Part shown: positions 1 to 12,188 of the stretch, one piece after another | Position numbering within the stretch: the first letter of the stretch is position 1 | Layout of the letters: each line of letters opens with the position of its first letter | Assembly (NCBI GenBank): GCA_025642065.1 | Contig: JAODUP010000516.1 | Coordinates: 52,501-116,500 of the forward strand | Reading direction: 5' to 3' | Length of the DNA stretch: 64,000 nucleotides | DNA from: Paralvinella palmiformis | Taxonomy: Eukaryota; Annelida; Polychaeta; Terebellida; Alvinellidae | Translations under genes and position numbers: made by a program | The notes under the pieces: generated by a model | The model's input: the letters and a program-made list of their open reading frames with translations, nothing else | Told to the model about the DNA's origin: nothing | Databases searched by the model: none

Positions 1-119
1 TCGCTTCATATAACTGGCAGACGAACAAAGTGCAAAATAAGTTTTAAAAGGTTCCCCCTCTCACTGTTTATCTGTATGTGTGTGTTTTTGATGACGTTTG
101 TTGGTTATGAACAATATAT

Positions 120-120
<1 letters not shown>

Positions 121-182
<62 letters not shown>
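121..182. repeat. (TA)n microsatellite
   Basis: About 60 bases of uninterrupted TA repeat lie just upstream of the first cadherin exon. Similar arrays of 20-90 bases recur through the window, for example at 4885-4920, 8242-8268, 10100-10141, 13597-13622, 17341-17370, 22560-22592, 26999-27024, 45459-45486 and 50177-50216. They account for the poly-Tyr/Ile reading frames. Confidence 0.95.
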
Positions 183-184
<2 letters not shown>

Positions 185-262
185 CATATAGGGATAATGC
201 CCCACTACATATTGTTAGTATTATATAGTATTTCATTCACGGTTTTATTTTCTTCGGAAAAG

Positions 263-3200
263 CTCATGAAATCGGTTACATCGACAATCCCGACTTCGAT
301 GCCATGGTAGCGGACAACTACGTCGTCACTGTCATGGCGTCTGATGGTTTACTGACGTCATCGGCAACGTATACGCTGACGATTGATGACGACACCGCCG
401 TCCCCCCAATCATTGTTAACTTACCGAACGATGCGACCGTGCCAGAAGACGTAGACAGCAATGTAATTATATTTGTGGTAGGTATAAGTGTTTATATTTA
501 CATCTGTGAAGTCAGTGATGCCGTATTACCGGTCCATGAGCTATAAAAAACAACAATTAATGGTTCTGTATGCCAGGCAACGAGTAACATTAGGGTCGGA
601 AGACTTAATACTCTATGGTTTATTATTACACGACGAGGAATGATTCCCATTTGAATTTCAAAGTTTTGGCTTTCTTTCGTTGATATCAAAGTAAACTTAT
701 TGACAACAAAATAATACTGCCAGTTCGTTCCCGGAGATTGAACGTGTTTAATTATCAGGAGTAAAATATCGCCGTAAATTGAATCGCCAACGCTGACTTC
801 TGATCTACACAGATAATTATCTGACCTGCATTAATACAATATAATAAATAGTTTAGTTTATAATCCCTTTTCTTGAATCTTTAAGCGAAATGTGATCATC
901 GATGAGGTAATCATATGGTGTCAACAAAAGATAAACAGGTCACAAACTGTAGGTTCTTCAGTTAAAGTATACATCCGGCCATTGTTGCGGGGGGAGGGGC
1001 TGGACGGATGGATGCCCAGTGGTTTTGTACTTGAGTAGAGGTAAAATTAAGCCTTTTCAAAACTACTCGAGTAGAAGTAAAAGTAATCTACTTGAGTAAA
1101 AAGTAAAACTATTTTCTAAAAGTAATTGAAGTAGAAGATAAAATGCATTGTGAAACAAAATGTGAGAATCAAATACGCATTGCACAAAGGTGAACAAAAT
1201 TCGCTGCGTCTACATGCATGTTTATAAAGCGCCAGAACCAGGTAACGCTGTTCTCAGGCGCTGTACAATATTATTATCCCTGACTCAGACCTGTTATCAT
1301 CCAACAAACATCTCAACTCCCAAGAGAGCATACAGCGCATACGGCCAGTAAAGGCGCAAAGCGTTACTCAAACACATAACCATCACGTCCTGTCGGGTTC
1401 TCATTTTTATGGATGACCCACTCGTCACATGACAGCATTGCAGCTAACCGGAGCCTCGAACACGCGACCCTTCGGCTACGAGTCCTACACTCCAACTAAT
1501 TGCGTCACCCCGGCTCTTTTCACAGATATGTGCTGCTACATTAAGTTCACTGCATCCACATATCTGCAGATGTGCTCCCACCTTCAGTTCACTGAACAAA
1601 ACCGTTGTTCAACTTTAGTAAAAGTTGATTCTCAAAGTTGATGTCGCCATTAAGATAAAATATTTTATTACGATGAACCTTAGAAAACATTTGGCTTCAG
1701 CTGAAACATCGTATAACAAAGTGAGCCTTCAAAAATAGGTTGGCAAAATTATGACAAGTCGAATATCAGTGCATCAGCTGAAATAGGCATACAAAAATAT
1801 TTGCATTCTTACAAAACTCATTTCAATACCACACCATATTAAACTATATTAGTTACAATAGAGTCATCAAAGATGCACAATTCATAGATAACTTGTAATT
1901 ATAATTTGCAGCAAATTGTCTCTTAAATAATAGGCCATGTTATGATATCGCGAAGTAAATAAAAGTAACGACGTAAAAAGTAGCGTTTCTGCAAATAAAA
2001 CTACTTCGTTACAAGTAAAATATTACTTGAAATATTACTTCGTTACTTCGAGTTACTTGAAAAAACTACTCGACACCCCTGATTACTTAATCGACACAGT
2101 TATATCTGACAATTAGGGAACTCCCATAACATCATTTCACAGTAAACCCGTGACTTGTCAGTAGAATTATTTCAGTGCAAAGTACGTTACGTCTTTTGTG
2201 TGTGGCAAATGTGTCCAACAGTCAGTGCTCAATGTCGCCAGTAGCGAAAAATGTTTAGTGGCGAACGTCCCCGGAGTCCAACAGGAAAAACCATATTAAT
2301 TCCTCCATTACGAAGAGTTAGAAAAATGTCTGCGCAGCAATATTTCACACAACGCGTCTACGATTGTCAATTGGAGATAGCTGCTTAAGCTTCAGATACG
2401 TACAAAGATGACACTCGGCAGTGTTGATTGAACGAGATCATGTGAGCAGAAAAATCAGAAACTTTAAAGAGAGCCTCGCCTATTATATTATATATGTTTG
2501 TGCAGAATATTTGGTTGTTTCTTTGTATACTTAATACTAACCATAGAAGAGAGATATGTTTAAATAACTTGTTCACGTTTGTCGTACATGTGACAGGATT
2601 AAAACGAAGAGATTGCATGCTAATTTAGCCAAATTTGATGATGATGATGATGATGATGATAATGATTAACTCAATGCTTCATAACTATCATTACAGGTAA
2701 ATATTACAGATGACAGCCCGAATGACCTCAAATATGAGATTATTAATGAGATACCAGACGAAGAAAAGTTCACCATCTCAGAACAGAATGGTGAGAGTGA
2801 GAGTTGAATGTTCTTAAACATATATACACGAACGAGACTCAACATCACAATGTATTAGTTGTTGTAACATGTATTACTTTTAATATTAATATTATTGATC
2901 ACGCTAAGCATTTAAAGTCGAGACACTTTGCTAATTACGCTGATGATCTCTCCTTCTACAAAGTGATTTCGTACTTTTGAACATATTTTGATTGATTGAT
3001 TTATTTGATTTCGTTTCATGTTCTATGGTCACGAAACAGGGTTAGCATACGAAATGGCGAGCACTTATTTCCAGTGTGGTCCCTTTGAGTGGTTGTTTAT
3101 ATAACTACTCCCCCACCACTCATATTAGTACCTGAAATTCCACTTATACACCATTCTGCAAAACAAACATTTTGAGCATTTCCATGACCCACCTGCCACC

Positions 3201-4880
3201 AGATCTATATCACCTTGCTTCAAACGCTGACCTAGCTATTACATAATAGGGTTTAATCTTTCGCTTCGCCTCATTACCTTTGAAGATATCTCGGCCGATT
3301 TAACCCACCATGAAAGTGGCCGTAAAACAACAACTGGTCACCATGTAAACAAACAAACAAACAAACAAACAAACAAACAAACAAACAAACAAACAAAAAC
3401 AAACAAAACAGCAAAACATCTAAGACAGTCTATCCTGTATCTAAAGTAAAATTAAATTATCACAAACCTATATATGTGTGCATTATTCATAATTGTCACA
3501 AACTGTTTTCTTTTCTTTTTTACCAGTTTCTAAATTATTACAATAAATGATAATACCTCTCTGTTATGTCCGATAATTCTTACAAAATACAATGTATGTT
3601 GCATATGATTTATTCATATCGAATCAAATTAAGGACAAAAGAACGTTTTGTCTTCTATATTTTTCTTATGATCCTAGTGTTGAGTTTTGTGCCTAAACAA
3701 GAAAAGGGATTTATTATCTTCGACCCAAAACCATGATTTGTCTCCAACAATACGAAGTGTTTATTCTCTGAATCAATTATATATCTATTTCTGTTACACT
3801 TTCTATGGTAGCTGATTTTTCTCTCGTAGAAACACACAAGATGGGGGTATCTATTTGGGTGTTACGCCTTTACCTTAATGATGAGGCTACCATTACCTGT
3901 TCTCATTTCCCCCTCACCTGTCTTGTTCGTGAGGTTAGACTTATAGTATTTCTATAAATTGTTTATTTGTTTTCGTTTTGCACAGCCTCTATGTTGGAGT
4001 GGTTGAGAAATCTCCTCCCACCACTCACAGGGGAGCAGTACGGAAAGATGGAGCCTAAATACCCTGAGGGTGGTCACTGCCAGAGTGTTTTACGTCCTCA
4101 GTGGGTTTTTAACGTCCCCCTTTATTTTAAATAATTCAGTGGAGACGGCAGCGCCATTTAACGTGACTTCTATTTTCCCCATAAGACAATCGGCTTTTAT
4201 CCCACACCCGTCTGCATTACACTGCTCTAACAACTGCACTCTATGGGAGCCCCATGAGGCCTGTAAAATATTTTCGGTCACTAATAGTATATCTGGTCTA
4301 AAACAAACTGTTATCCCATAAAATAAATGCCACTTAAGGTAACCATGATGTGCCAAAAGGATAAGTTTATGTGTTTCCAAAATTACAGGCATTTTTCATT
4401 AAACTGTAACAACCAATTTCAAATTTCGCTTTGAGACTAAACACATAATAAACTCGCAGATACAACCGAAGATGCACCCATAAGCACTTATTCTCTCTCA
4501 TACACACACGCACAGAAATTGCTTGTTTTTAATTTTAAACAATAATGTCATATTACAAGAAGTATTGCAAACTGATCTGTGTTGTGTTCAAAGATATATT
4601 ACAGGGCATTTTCATATTTTCTGCAGGAGAGATTAGCCTCGTAGAGGAAGGTGTTCTGGATTACGAAATCACATCGTTTTATAGACTACAAATAGCTGTA
4701 TACGACACAAAGGGTCTATCCGCTAGAAGTACACTCAATATTACAGTTAACGATGTTGATGAGCCGCCTGTATTTAATATAAGTAATGTTAACGTAAGGA
4801 TTTATGAAGAAATGGTAAGTTCGTGTGTCAGAGGTTTGTATTTATGATCATAAATCCGTGTGTTTGTGTGTTTATAGCTG

Positions 4881-4925
<45 letters not shown>

Positions 4926-5962
4926 GTAAATCTTATAAGGCATTTTCTTGATGTTTTGTGAAATGAAGCAACAGTATATTCTATATTTGTTTTAAATCGT
5001 GTGTGTGCGGGCGCACGCGTGTGTGTGCGCGTGTGAATACAGAATGCACGTAGGTGCTCACACACATATAAAATATTTACACCTTACCTTTTCTTCCTAT
5101 GTTCCCACTAAATTATCAATCATTATATTCAGACCATAGGTGATATAATTCCTGGATTTTATTTCGGTGCCTCTGATCCGGAAACGCCTGATCCGGTGAC
5201 GTACAGTCTGGATACCGCTTCTGGTGATGTTTATTTCATGCTTAGCTCATCATATAACGCATTACGAATCAACAAACGTCTGGATCGTGACGTCATCGGA
5301 ATACCTCCGGTCCTGAACGTCAGTACGTAGATATCTGGGTCACAGATAATTATTTCAGACAAAAATTTGAACTAAGGAATTTTTGTGATGGTTTCGGCGC
5401 GTTGTGTGTGGGATGTTTCATTTGATCATATATATATATATATATATATATACTGATTTCAGCTATTTTTGCCACTGATATGTCCAGTTTGACAAGTTCT
5501 GTTGTCATTACCATCACAATTCTGGATATAAATGACAACAGTCCAGTGTTTACCTCGCCATATTATTACGTCACTGTCTCCAGAGCGACAGCTATTGGAG
5601 AGAGACTGCTAAAGGTCAAGGCCACAGACGCAGACGCTGGCGCCAATGCCGACCTCGTTTACGTCATCGACAGATCAGACGTCATTCCGTCGATCGTGAG
5701 CGCGACGTCAGATGGCGTTGTGACGTTAGCGCAGTCTATGACGTCATTCGGAGAGCAGACGATTGCGGTGTATTTGACGGTTATGGATAAAGGATTCCCA
5801 CCTCGGGTTGACGAAGCTACGCTGTTTGTGTCCGTAATCTTGGGAAAACCGGAATTTTCTCGTCCATTCTACAATTTCGAGATACGTTGTGATGCTGAAC
5901 TAAACGAACCTGTGGGAAGGATAACGATATATGGTAAACTGGGTCAAGCTAAAGATATGTGT

Positions 5963-5994
<32 letters not shown>

Positions 5995-8241
5995 ATGCTT
6001 TCGCGCGCGCGTGCGCGTTATAGTAATAACCTGGTGTATAAAGTGTCCTTACTAGTAGGAGCCATTCGAATAAGTTTACGCCTAAAATCAAATGATGAAT
6101 CATTAATTAGCAGTACACATCAAGATATGGTGAAACAATCGAATAGAATCTCCTTGAAAACGCTGCAAATCTGTATACATATTAAAACACATAAAATCAA
6201 AATATCTCTTTAATATTATGTTGTATTGATTGTCTTTGCCGAAAATGTAAATTTTTTATTTCTTTATATGAACCTCCATAGAATACCTTAATTAAATTGA
6301 TTTAATTGGTTTTGGGGATTTATTACGTAAACACTAATTGTTTCTTATGTTATTTAACCGCAAATTTAGTTTATGTAAATATGAAGTGCTCCAAGTGATG
6401 GACTCAAAACCCTGTTGGTGTTATTTAGGAGTTGTTTCATCTGAATTTCTCATTTCCCAAAGTGTGGACGTCGCTAAAATTAAACAAAGCACTTTCTTAC
6501 CCACAAGTCACCGGCAGAATATATTTACCTTTATATTTGCATATTTTTATTAATATTATGTTGTACTTTTTTTAAATAATATGGACAGGATATAACGTAC
6601 GATACGCATGACATATATAATTTTTAAACATTCATGTATTTGCAGGTGTTCACTAAATATCGCACTAACTGGATTGACTATAAAAATAAATATATAAATA
6701 TAGATATTTTTATTAACAGATAGACCCAGTAGTTTCCTCTATTTCCTAACTGTGGACAACAATTGTTACTACATTGACAAAGAAGATGGTACAATTTGGC
6801 CCAAAATTGCTCTGTCGGAATGTCACACGGAGTTACTATATGCCATTGCTAGGGATAAACTAAACACCAGCATTGAATCAAAGTAAGGATAATAACGTAT
6901 ACCTACAGAATACGGGATGTTTATGCGAATGTTATATGATTAATAATATGTATGTACGTGTAATTATATTAACTGCGTTCTGTTTAGATGATGTAAGGTA
7001 CAATTTTACTAATTACATATACCACTTACCTATACCATCACATACCTTATTATATATGCCAACCTATTATCTATTGATGTAACGCGTGAAGATTTAAACA
7101 TAATTAGGGAATATATCATATAATTAATAATAAAATGGTGTATTTACGTGTGAATAAACCGTATGGTGGTGATGATAGTGAAGATGGTGGTAGTTGTTTT
7201 AGTAGTAATAGTAACATTAGTAGTAGTAGTAGTAGTAGTAATAGTAGTCAGTAATAACAGTAGCAGTAGTAATAATAGTAGTAGTAGTAGTAGTGGTGGT
7301 GGTGGTGGTAGTGGTAGTAGTTTGATGATTTATATTTTACGGCCACTTTTGTACACAAGGTAGGCTAAACGAGCCGAGCATCCTCCAAAGGTAATGAAGC
7401 GAAGTCAAAGATGAAACACCCTTCAGATATGCCCACGCCGATATTCGAACTCGCGTGTGAGCCAACGAACTACCAGTTAGACCAATGGTGGTGGTGGTAG
7501 TAGTAGTAGTAGTCGTAATAGTAGTAGTGGTAATAGTAGTAGTAGTGGTAGTAGTAGTCATAATAGTAGTAGTAGTAGTGGTAATAGTAGTAGTAGTGGT
7601 AGTAGTAGTAGTAGTCGTAATAGTAGTAATAGTAGTAGTAGTGGTAGTAGTAGTGGTGGTGCTGGTAGTAATAGTAGTAGTAAGAGTAGCAACAAAAACC
7701 TTAATGAATGGTAATGGTAGGAAATAAATTTGATCAATAAGATTTTTTCAATTCAATTAATTTATTTTAACATTCATAATACATAATTTTAATGAAAGCA
7801 AATACATATAGAATGCTGAAAAGGAGGTTGCTTTGAAGCATTGCTTATATAATGCACCCCCGTTAACATAACATTAAAAACATTCATGACAAATATAAAA
7901 ATAAAAACATGTGGAATAGGTCAATAGACATTATTATACCTGTGTCAATATATTCTGCTCCTGATTGTCTCGTGATGTTACCTCTATGGTGATCAATATT
8001 TCAGAATTGTCATGATCCGTATCGATACATATACAGCCTCAAAATACCTTCTGGATCTTACCGTGGAGACAAGCCCAGCCAGTTTGAATACAACGCTCAT
8101 TTCAACAATCCTGGATTCAGTGATCCAGTCTGTACCGAGTCCTGGGGTTGTCCCGAGACTTGTATACATTAATGAGGTTAAAGTTGATTTAACTGGCACA
8201 GTACTTACTAATGACGTCATCACAGGGTAAGTGTATGGGTC

Positions 8242-8274
<33 letters not shown>

Positions 8275-8786
8275 GCGCGCGCGCGTGTGTCTTCTAAAAA
8301 ATTGCAAGTTTCATATTAAGAATTTAGTCCAGAGTGACATGTGTATTATTTGAAATAAATCTTTAAAAAAACTTAATTTAACAAGTTCAATTTGAATCTA
8401 AATATTGCACACCAAAGTAATAATGTTCATAACTTCTTTTAGGGTGTACAAAGATAATTAGTTTATTTTGAAAACGACTAATAATCCTGAATGCATCCTA
8501 AATAATATCTCGAGATATATATATATATGTGTATATACATGTATATGTATATAACCGCCTCTTTGGCGTCATGGGTAGAGCGCGAGACTATTTACCTATG
8601 GCTACAGTCATTCTGTGCGGGAGGTCGCAGTTTTTCATCCAGGCAACTGGCAAGATTTTCTCCACCGAATATGCCATATATTCTAAATTTATTTAGAATT
8701 AGTCTCCGTGATGAAGCTATAAATTATAGACCATCTGCGTCTCCCTCATTTAAAGTTGCCAGCCACGTAGAAAACTGTCATTTCGG

Positions 8787-8828
<42 letters not shown>

Positions 8829-9800
8829 CTTTATTATCCAGAACCAATATAATGATTACGTTACTGGTTCTACTGGATAACAAGACAGAAAATATTAGTT
8901 ATATATCAGAGGAAAAAGAATATTATGATGTTACATTCCTCATCGCATACCTAACGGGTGACAGTTGTAAGTAGGACTCATTAACTAGCAATGCGTGTGC
9001 GCGCGCAAAGGCAAGTGAATGAATTTCTGTTTATAATCATATACTTACCTTTATGCTTGTTTTATAAGTAAGTAAGTGAATGGTCGACCTCAGAAAAACA
9101 CTTTATACAAAACTCTAATTTGCGGTTGTGTTTGTTTATTTTATGCTTTGCGTTTGTTATTTTTTATAACAAACTTTAGCTAGTAAAGGTGGACCTCCGA
9201 TACCTGGCATATTTCCGGTTGGCCAGGTGTCACGTGTCTTTTCACACGTTGCACCAGTGATGTCATGGTTGGACAGTATGGCGGGAAAGGTTATCTTGAC
9301 AACCACTTGTATACTGACTGTTTTGGCTGCCACAACAATAGCTACCGCAATAGGGATGAAAAAATGTCGAAAAACGTATGTTTGTCGCCATTTAACTTTG
9401 ATAAGAAAATGCCAGGTCATTGACATATAAATACCCGGATGTTAAAGACGTTATAATATTTTCTATCGTTTTCCTTAAACCTTCGATTAAGTTGTTACAG
9501 ATAATGTTGATATGATATCACATTGTGTTAATTAAGGGATTTTCAATTTTTATTATCAGTGGAAAAAAGATGAAGAGGGCGGAATCTCAACATGGATCCG
9601 TGACGGAAACAAGTCCCGAATATGACTTCCGGTATACCAAAGACTCGAAACATGTCAACGTCGCATCCGGATCGTTTACATCTGTCGTTCACGGGGGTAA
9701 TGGCGACGTGAGAAATGAACAATTTCCTCGCGGCGTTCAGATGGTGTCGTCGGCTGATATGTTAATGAGCTCGAGGAATATTTTGCCTGATGTAGGATAG
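263..9800 (+). CDS. Cadherin-superfamily transmembrane protein, 3' part (5' end outside window)
   Basis: Cell-surface, presumably calcium-dependent adhesion protein. Ten exons join in phase: 263-477, 2697-2790, 4627-4814, 5133-5322, 5463-5933, 6720-6882, 8005-8226, 8842-8966, 9180-9375 and 9560-9800 (stop TAG at 9798-9800), giving 700 residues. Cadherin signatures are direct: VMASDG in exon 1, NDVDEPPVF at the end of exon 3, ASDPE and LDRD in exon 4, LDINDNSPVF and ATDADAG in exon 5. About four repeats are represented, the first incomplete. Exons 6-8 form a long membrane-proximal region without cadherin motifs. Exon 9 carries one transmembrane helix followed by basic residues, and the last exon gives a short tail. 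No catenin-binding motif is seen in the tail. The first exon needs one base from an upstream exon, so the gene starts left of the window. It may resemble the large cadherin-23-like or Fat-like proteins of invertebrates, but the exact orthologue cannot be named. Confidence 0.88.
1017..2081. mobile_element. hAT-like non-autonomous DNA transposon in a cadherin intron
   Basis: The two ends are imperfect inverted repeats: CAGTGGTTTTGTACTTGAGTA on the left against CAGGGGTGTCGAGTAG on the right, read inward. Both flanks carry many subterminal AAGTAA / CTACTTGAGTA / TTACTTCG motifs in opposite orientation. This pattern is characteristic of short hAT-family elements. There is no transposase ORF. An 8-bp target duplication could not be seen at these exact boundaries, so the ends may be a few bases off. 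Confidence 0.55.
1219..1518 (-). repeat. tRNA-derived SINE nested in the hAT-like element
   Basis: Read on the minus strand, 1518-1449 looks like a tRNA head: a box-A-like TTAGTTGGAGTG and a box-B-like GTGTTCGAGGC. The body runs to CTGGCGCTTTATAAAC near 1220, a common SINE 3' ending. It sits inside the 1017-2081 element and is therefore younger. It is not an intact tRNA gene, because the stems are degenerate. Confidence 0.55.
2082..2696. other. Cadherin intron without recognised features
   Basis: AT-rich intronic DNA with a short (GAT)n run at about 2636-2660 just before the acceptor of the 2697 exon. Short reading frames here carry no recognisable domain. Confidence 0.6.
2988..3118 (-). repeat. 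SINE family C fragment (3' part)
   Basis: This stretch matches the tail half of the fuller copy at 41333-41669: a GATT-repeat tail, a CGTTTCATG-like block, CACTTATTTCCAG, GTGGTCCCTTT and CTCCCCCACCACTCA. The tRNA-like head is missing. Confidence 0.6.
3251..3332 (+). repeat. SINE family A fragment (3' part)
   Basis: Shares CTTTCGCTTCGCCTCATTAC, the CTCGGCC block and AGTGGCCGTAAAACA with the family A copies at 11998-12188 and 47883-48075. The tRNA-like head is absent. A long (AAAC)n array follows at once at about 3340-3410 and may have grown from the SINE tail. Confidence 0.65.
3340..3410. repeat. (AAAC)n microsatellite
   Basis: About 70 bases of tandem AAAC units, nearly perfect, directly after a SINE 3' end. 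Confidence 0.95.
3982..4165 (-). repeat. SINE family C fragment (middle part)
   Basis: Shares the CAGCCTCTATGTTGGAGTGG block, CCACCACTCACAGGGGAGCAG, GGTGGTCACTGCCAGAGTG and ATTTAACGTG segments with 46147-46455 and 41333-41669. Confidence 0.65.
7163..7690. repeat. (GTA/GTG)n trinucleotide arrays split by a SINE
   Basis: Two blocks of GTA, GTG and GTAATA triplets (about 7163-7320 and 7487-7690) flank a family A SINE at 7322-7488. GGTGGTGGTGGTAGT occurs on both sides, so the SINE may have inserted into an existing array with that string as target duplication. The arrays encode only low-complexity Val or Ser/Thr runs. Confidence 0.85.
7322..7488 (-). repeat. SINE family A copy
   Basis: On the minus strand it reads from a tRNA-like head with box-B-like GAGTTCGAATAT through GTGGGCATATCTGAAGG, the TCATTACCTTTGGAGG block and GTGGCCGTAAAA, ending in an ATC-rich tail. 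The sequence is clearly homologous to 11998-12188. Confidence 0.75.
8554..8790 (+). repeat. SINE family B copy with (TA)n tail
   Basis: Begins with a tRNA-like head (GGCGTCATGGGTAGAGCGCG, then GGGAGGTCGCAG) and continues through ATTCTAAATTTATTTAGAAT to GTCATTTCGGCCA. It ends in a (TA)n tail to about 8823. A second copy in opposite orientation is at 45042-45318. It lies in the intron just before the 8842 cadherin exon. Confidence 0.7.
9290..9358 (+). other. Transmembrane segment of the cadherin
   Basis: These codons give about 23 hydrophobic residues (VILTTTCILTVLAATTIATA then IGM), followed at once by KKCRK, a typical positive-inside stop-transfer signal. The remaining tail is about 85 residues and Ser/Asp-rich. 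This fixes the protein as type I, with the repeats outside the cell. Confidence 0.85.
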
Positions 9801-9996
9801 GCGCACCACTAAAGCTTATGATAGTCATAGCTTAGAGGTCTGCTTTATATTCCAATATTTCAATGTTCCGATGATCCAGATATTAGACACTCTGTTTTGA
9901 CTCTATAATAGTCGATCGAATGGCAGTCCATGGCAACATAATTAAATTACACCATGTTAAAATAACCAAAACAAATACACGTAACAGCTTTTAGCC

Positions 9997-10002
9997 AATA
10001 AA
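9997..10002 (+). promoter_or_regulatory. Possible polyadenylation signal of the cadherin gene
   Basis: An AATAAA hexamer lies about 200 bases after the cadherin stop codon, a usual distance for a 3' UTR. The region is AT-rich, so chance occurrence is possible. Confidence 0.35.
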
Positions 10003-10096
10003 TCGTTCTTTGCAGGAGTGCACTTATACACATATCCACAGAGTCTTCCCTTGGTGAAGGGAGAGTTTCTACATAACCAATAAAAGCTAAACAATA

Positions 10097-10142
<46 letters not shown>

Positions 10143-11427
10143 CATATGATAAATGACTTGAGCTGAGACCCAGATACCTGTAATACACTTGTAATAGCAT
10201 CTGGATGACCCCCAGTTTTTGGAACTAGATAGATAGACAGATTTTATTTCAGGTAAAAACACCCATAGTACGTATAGATTCATGCATACATAACACATAA
10301 AAGCCTAGATTACAATAGAAAATAGCATACAAAAATTACTAGATTACAATAGCACAAACAGTGGTCAATACAAAATGAAAACATTCTATAGTTATGACAA
10401 ATATATAAAGAACTGTCCCATCGCCGCCACATGTAGTTATGTCGCAACCATTGACTCGAAAGAAAACTATATTTAGGTCAATGGTCGCAACCTTGTGTTG
10501 GTATTAATACAAGTAACAATATTATTTGTAGATGACAACAACCTTTGGCGAAATGTGAAATAGGCGCTTACCATAGCCTAATAACTTACTCTCAGTTTGG
10601 ACATACTCGGCATGGAGTAGCGACAACATAGTGCAGAACAATACAAATTTAAACAATACGATTCAGGAAGATGGATCTTCACCTTTTGCGCTCAATATGC
10701 AAATTTACGTATAATAGTTTCTGAGCTTGTGTATATAGGCATCTCATCTGGCGACTGATATCTTCATCGTTATTAAAATTGTTATTGAGAACAACACCAA
10801 AATAATTGATGGGATATATGCACACGAGGTCAGCGTTATTCAGGCTTGACGAATGAATTGACAGTTTGTGCCTTTTAGGAAGTATAGTCATGCACATAGA
10901 TTTAACTGGATGGTATCCTGTATCGTGTACAACGCCATATTGTTGATATACATCAATAAGTTTCAGTAGACCAGTGGCGGACGGGGACAATAGACACGCG
11001 TCGTCTGCGTATAAAACTGATCTAGACGCGTACTATCAATGTTACAATCAACTTGTGTATCAGCTAATAGTGTGCTGAGGTCGTCTATATACGAAGGGAG
11101 ATGAAAATCCCGCCCTGTCGGACTTCACTGCTGGTTTTAAAGTACACCGAGGTTGACGTACCCCATTTTACACGGAACTCTTGTGAGTTGTACCAAACGC
11201 ATAATAATCTAACAGCACTGACTAATTATTCATTCCATCAAAAGCACGAGAGGCGTTAAGAAAACACGAAAATATTGTTTATAATACTGGATTTTATAAT
11301 ACTAGACATTTTTCAAACAATAAATACATATATCAGTAAGATGTCTGGAGTTAAAACCAAATTGATAGAGACTAGACTCAATACATGTCTCTATATTATT
11401 TTAAAGCACAATTTCCAGTAACTTTGA

Positions 11428-11599
11428 GGGGCGCCTCCACAGATCGCTACCACCCGTGTTCGAATCCCGGCGTGGGCATATCTGAAGGTTGTTTCGTCTT
11501 TCGCTTCGTCTCATTACCTTTGGAAGTCGCTCGGCCCATTTAGCCTGCCGTGTACACAAAAGTGGCCGTAAAACATCAATCATCATCATCATCATCATA
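11428..11599 (+). repeat. SINE family A copy with target-site duplication
   Basis: Carries GTGTTCGAATCCCGGCGTGG, the CTTCGTCTCATTACC block, GTGGCCGTAAAACATC and an (ATC)n tail. It is flanked by the 12-bp direct repeat CAGTAACTTTGA at 11416-11427 and 11600-11611. The head lacks about 28 bases around box A compared with 11998-12188. Inserted into the LINE at 10227-12300. Confidence 0.85.
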
Positions 11600-11997
11600 C
11601 AGTAACTTTGATGCAGTATGTGACCAACGCTATTAGTCTATAATTGTTCTTGTCGCTTGCATCACCGATTTGACTCTTTATAAGTGGAACTATGATTGTT
11701 TTCATAATGTTAACAGACAAGTGACCGCGTGCAACAAAGTATATAAAAGGGCTAAAATACGTTCAATTTATGTGGATATAATGTTCGGATGCAAGCAAAT
11801 CAAATACAACCGATTTTCCTCTATTCAGATCCCTAATAGCCATAGCAATGTCATTTGGCGTGATGATAAATTGATCCGTGGAATCTATAGAATTTAATAA
11901 TGATTGGACATGGCCTTTTCTGGATACGCTGTAAACACAGTTCAGAATTCCACTGCAGTATTGAATCCATATTTCACTGATGTTTTCTGTACCTGTG

Positions 11998-12188
11998 GGG
12001 CCTCTCCGTGGTCTAGTTGGTAGCGCGTTGGACCACAGATCACTACCACCCGAGTTCGAATATTGGAGTGGGCACATCTGAAGGATGTTTCATCTTTGAC
12101 TTCGCTTCATTACCTTTGGAGGTCGCTCGGCCCATTTTGCCTAACACGTGCACAAAGGTGGCCGTAAAACACCAATCATCGATCTATC
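11998..12188 (+). repeat. SINE family A copy, full-length head
   Basis: Best view of the family: a tRNA-like head with CGTGGTCTAGTTGGTAGCGC (box A region) and CGAGTTCGAAT (box B), then the shared body and a short ATC tail. It is flanked by near-identical 12-bp repeats TCTGTACCTGTG (11986-11997) and TCTGCACCTGTG (12189-12200), consistent with LINE-type target-primed insertion. Confidence 0.85.

Noticed and set aside
98..310. Reading frames with long Tyr/Ile, Val/Cys or Thr/His runs (also near 4802, 5959, 25010, 29806, 44549, 55954 and others)
   Set aside because: They translate TA, GT/CA or trinucleotide microsatellites and have no other content.
3340..3410. CRISPR-like regular repeats
   Set aside because: These are simple tandem AAAC units without spacers in a eukaryotic genome.
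11998..12075. tRNA gene candidate (also at 1449-1515, 8554, 37940, 39275, 41600, 60520)
   Set aside because: Box A and B motifs are present but stems are degenerate and each is followed by a shared SINE body and tail.
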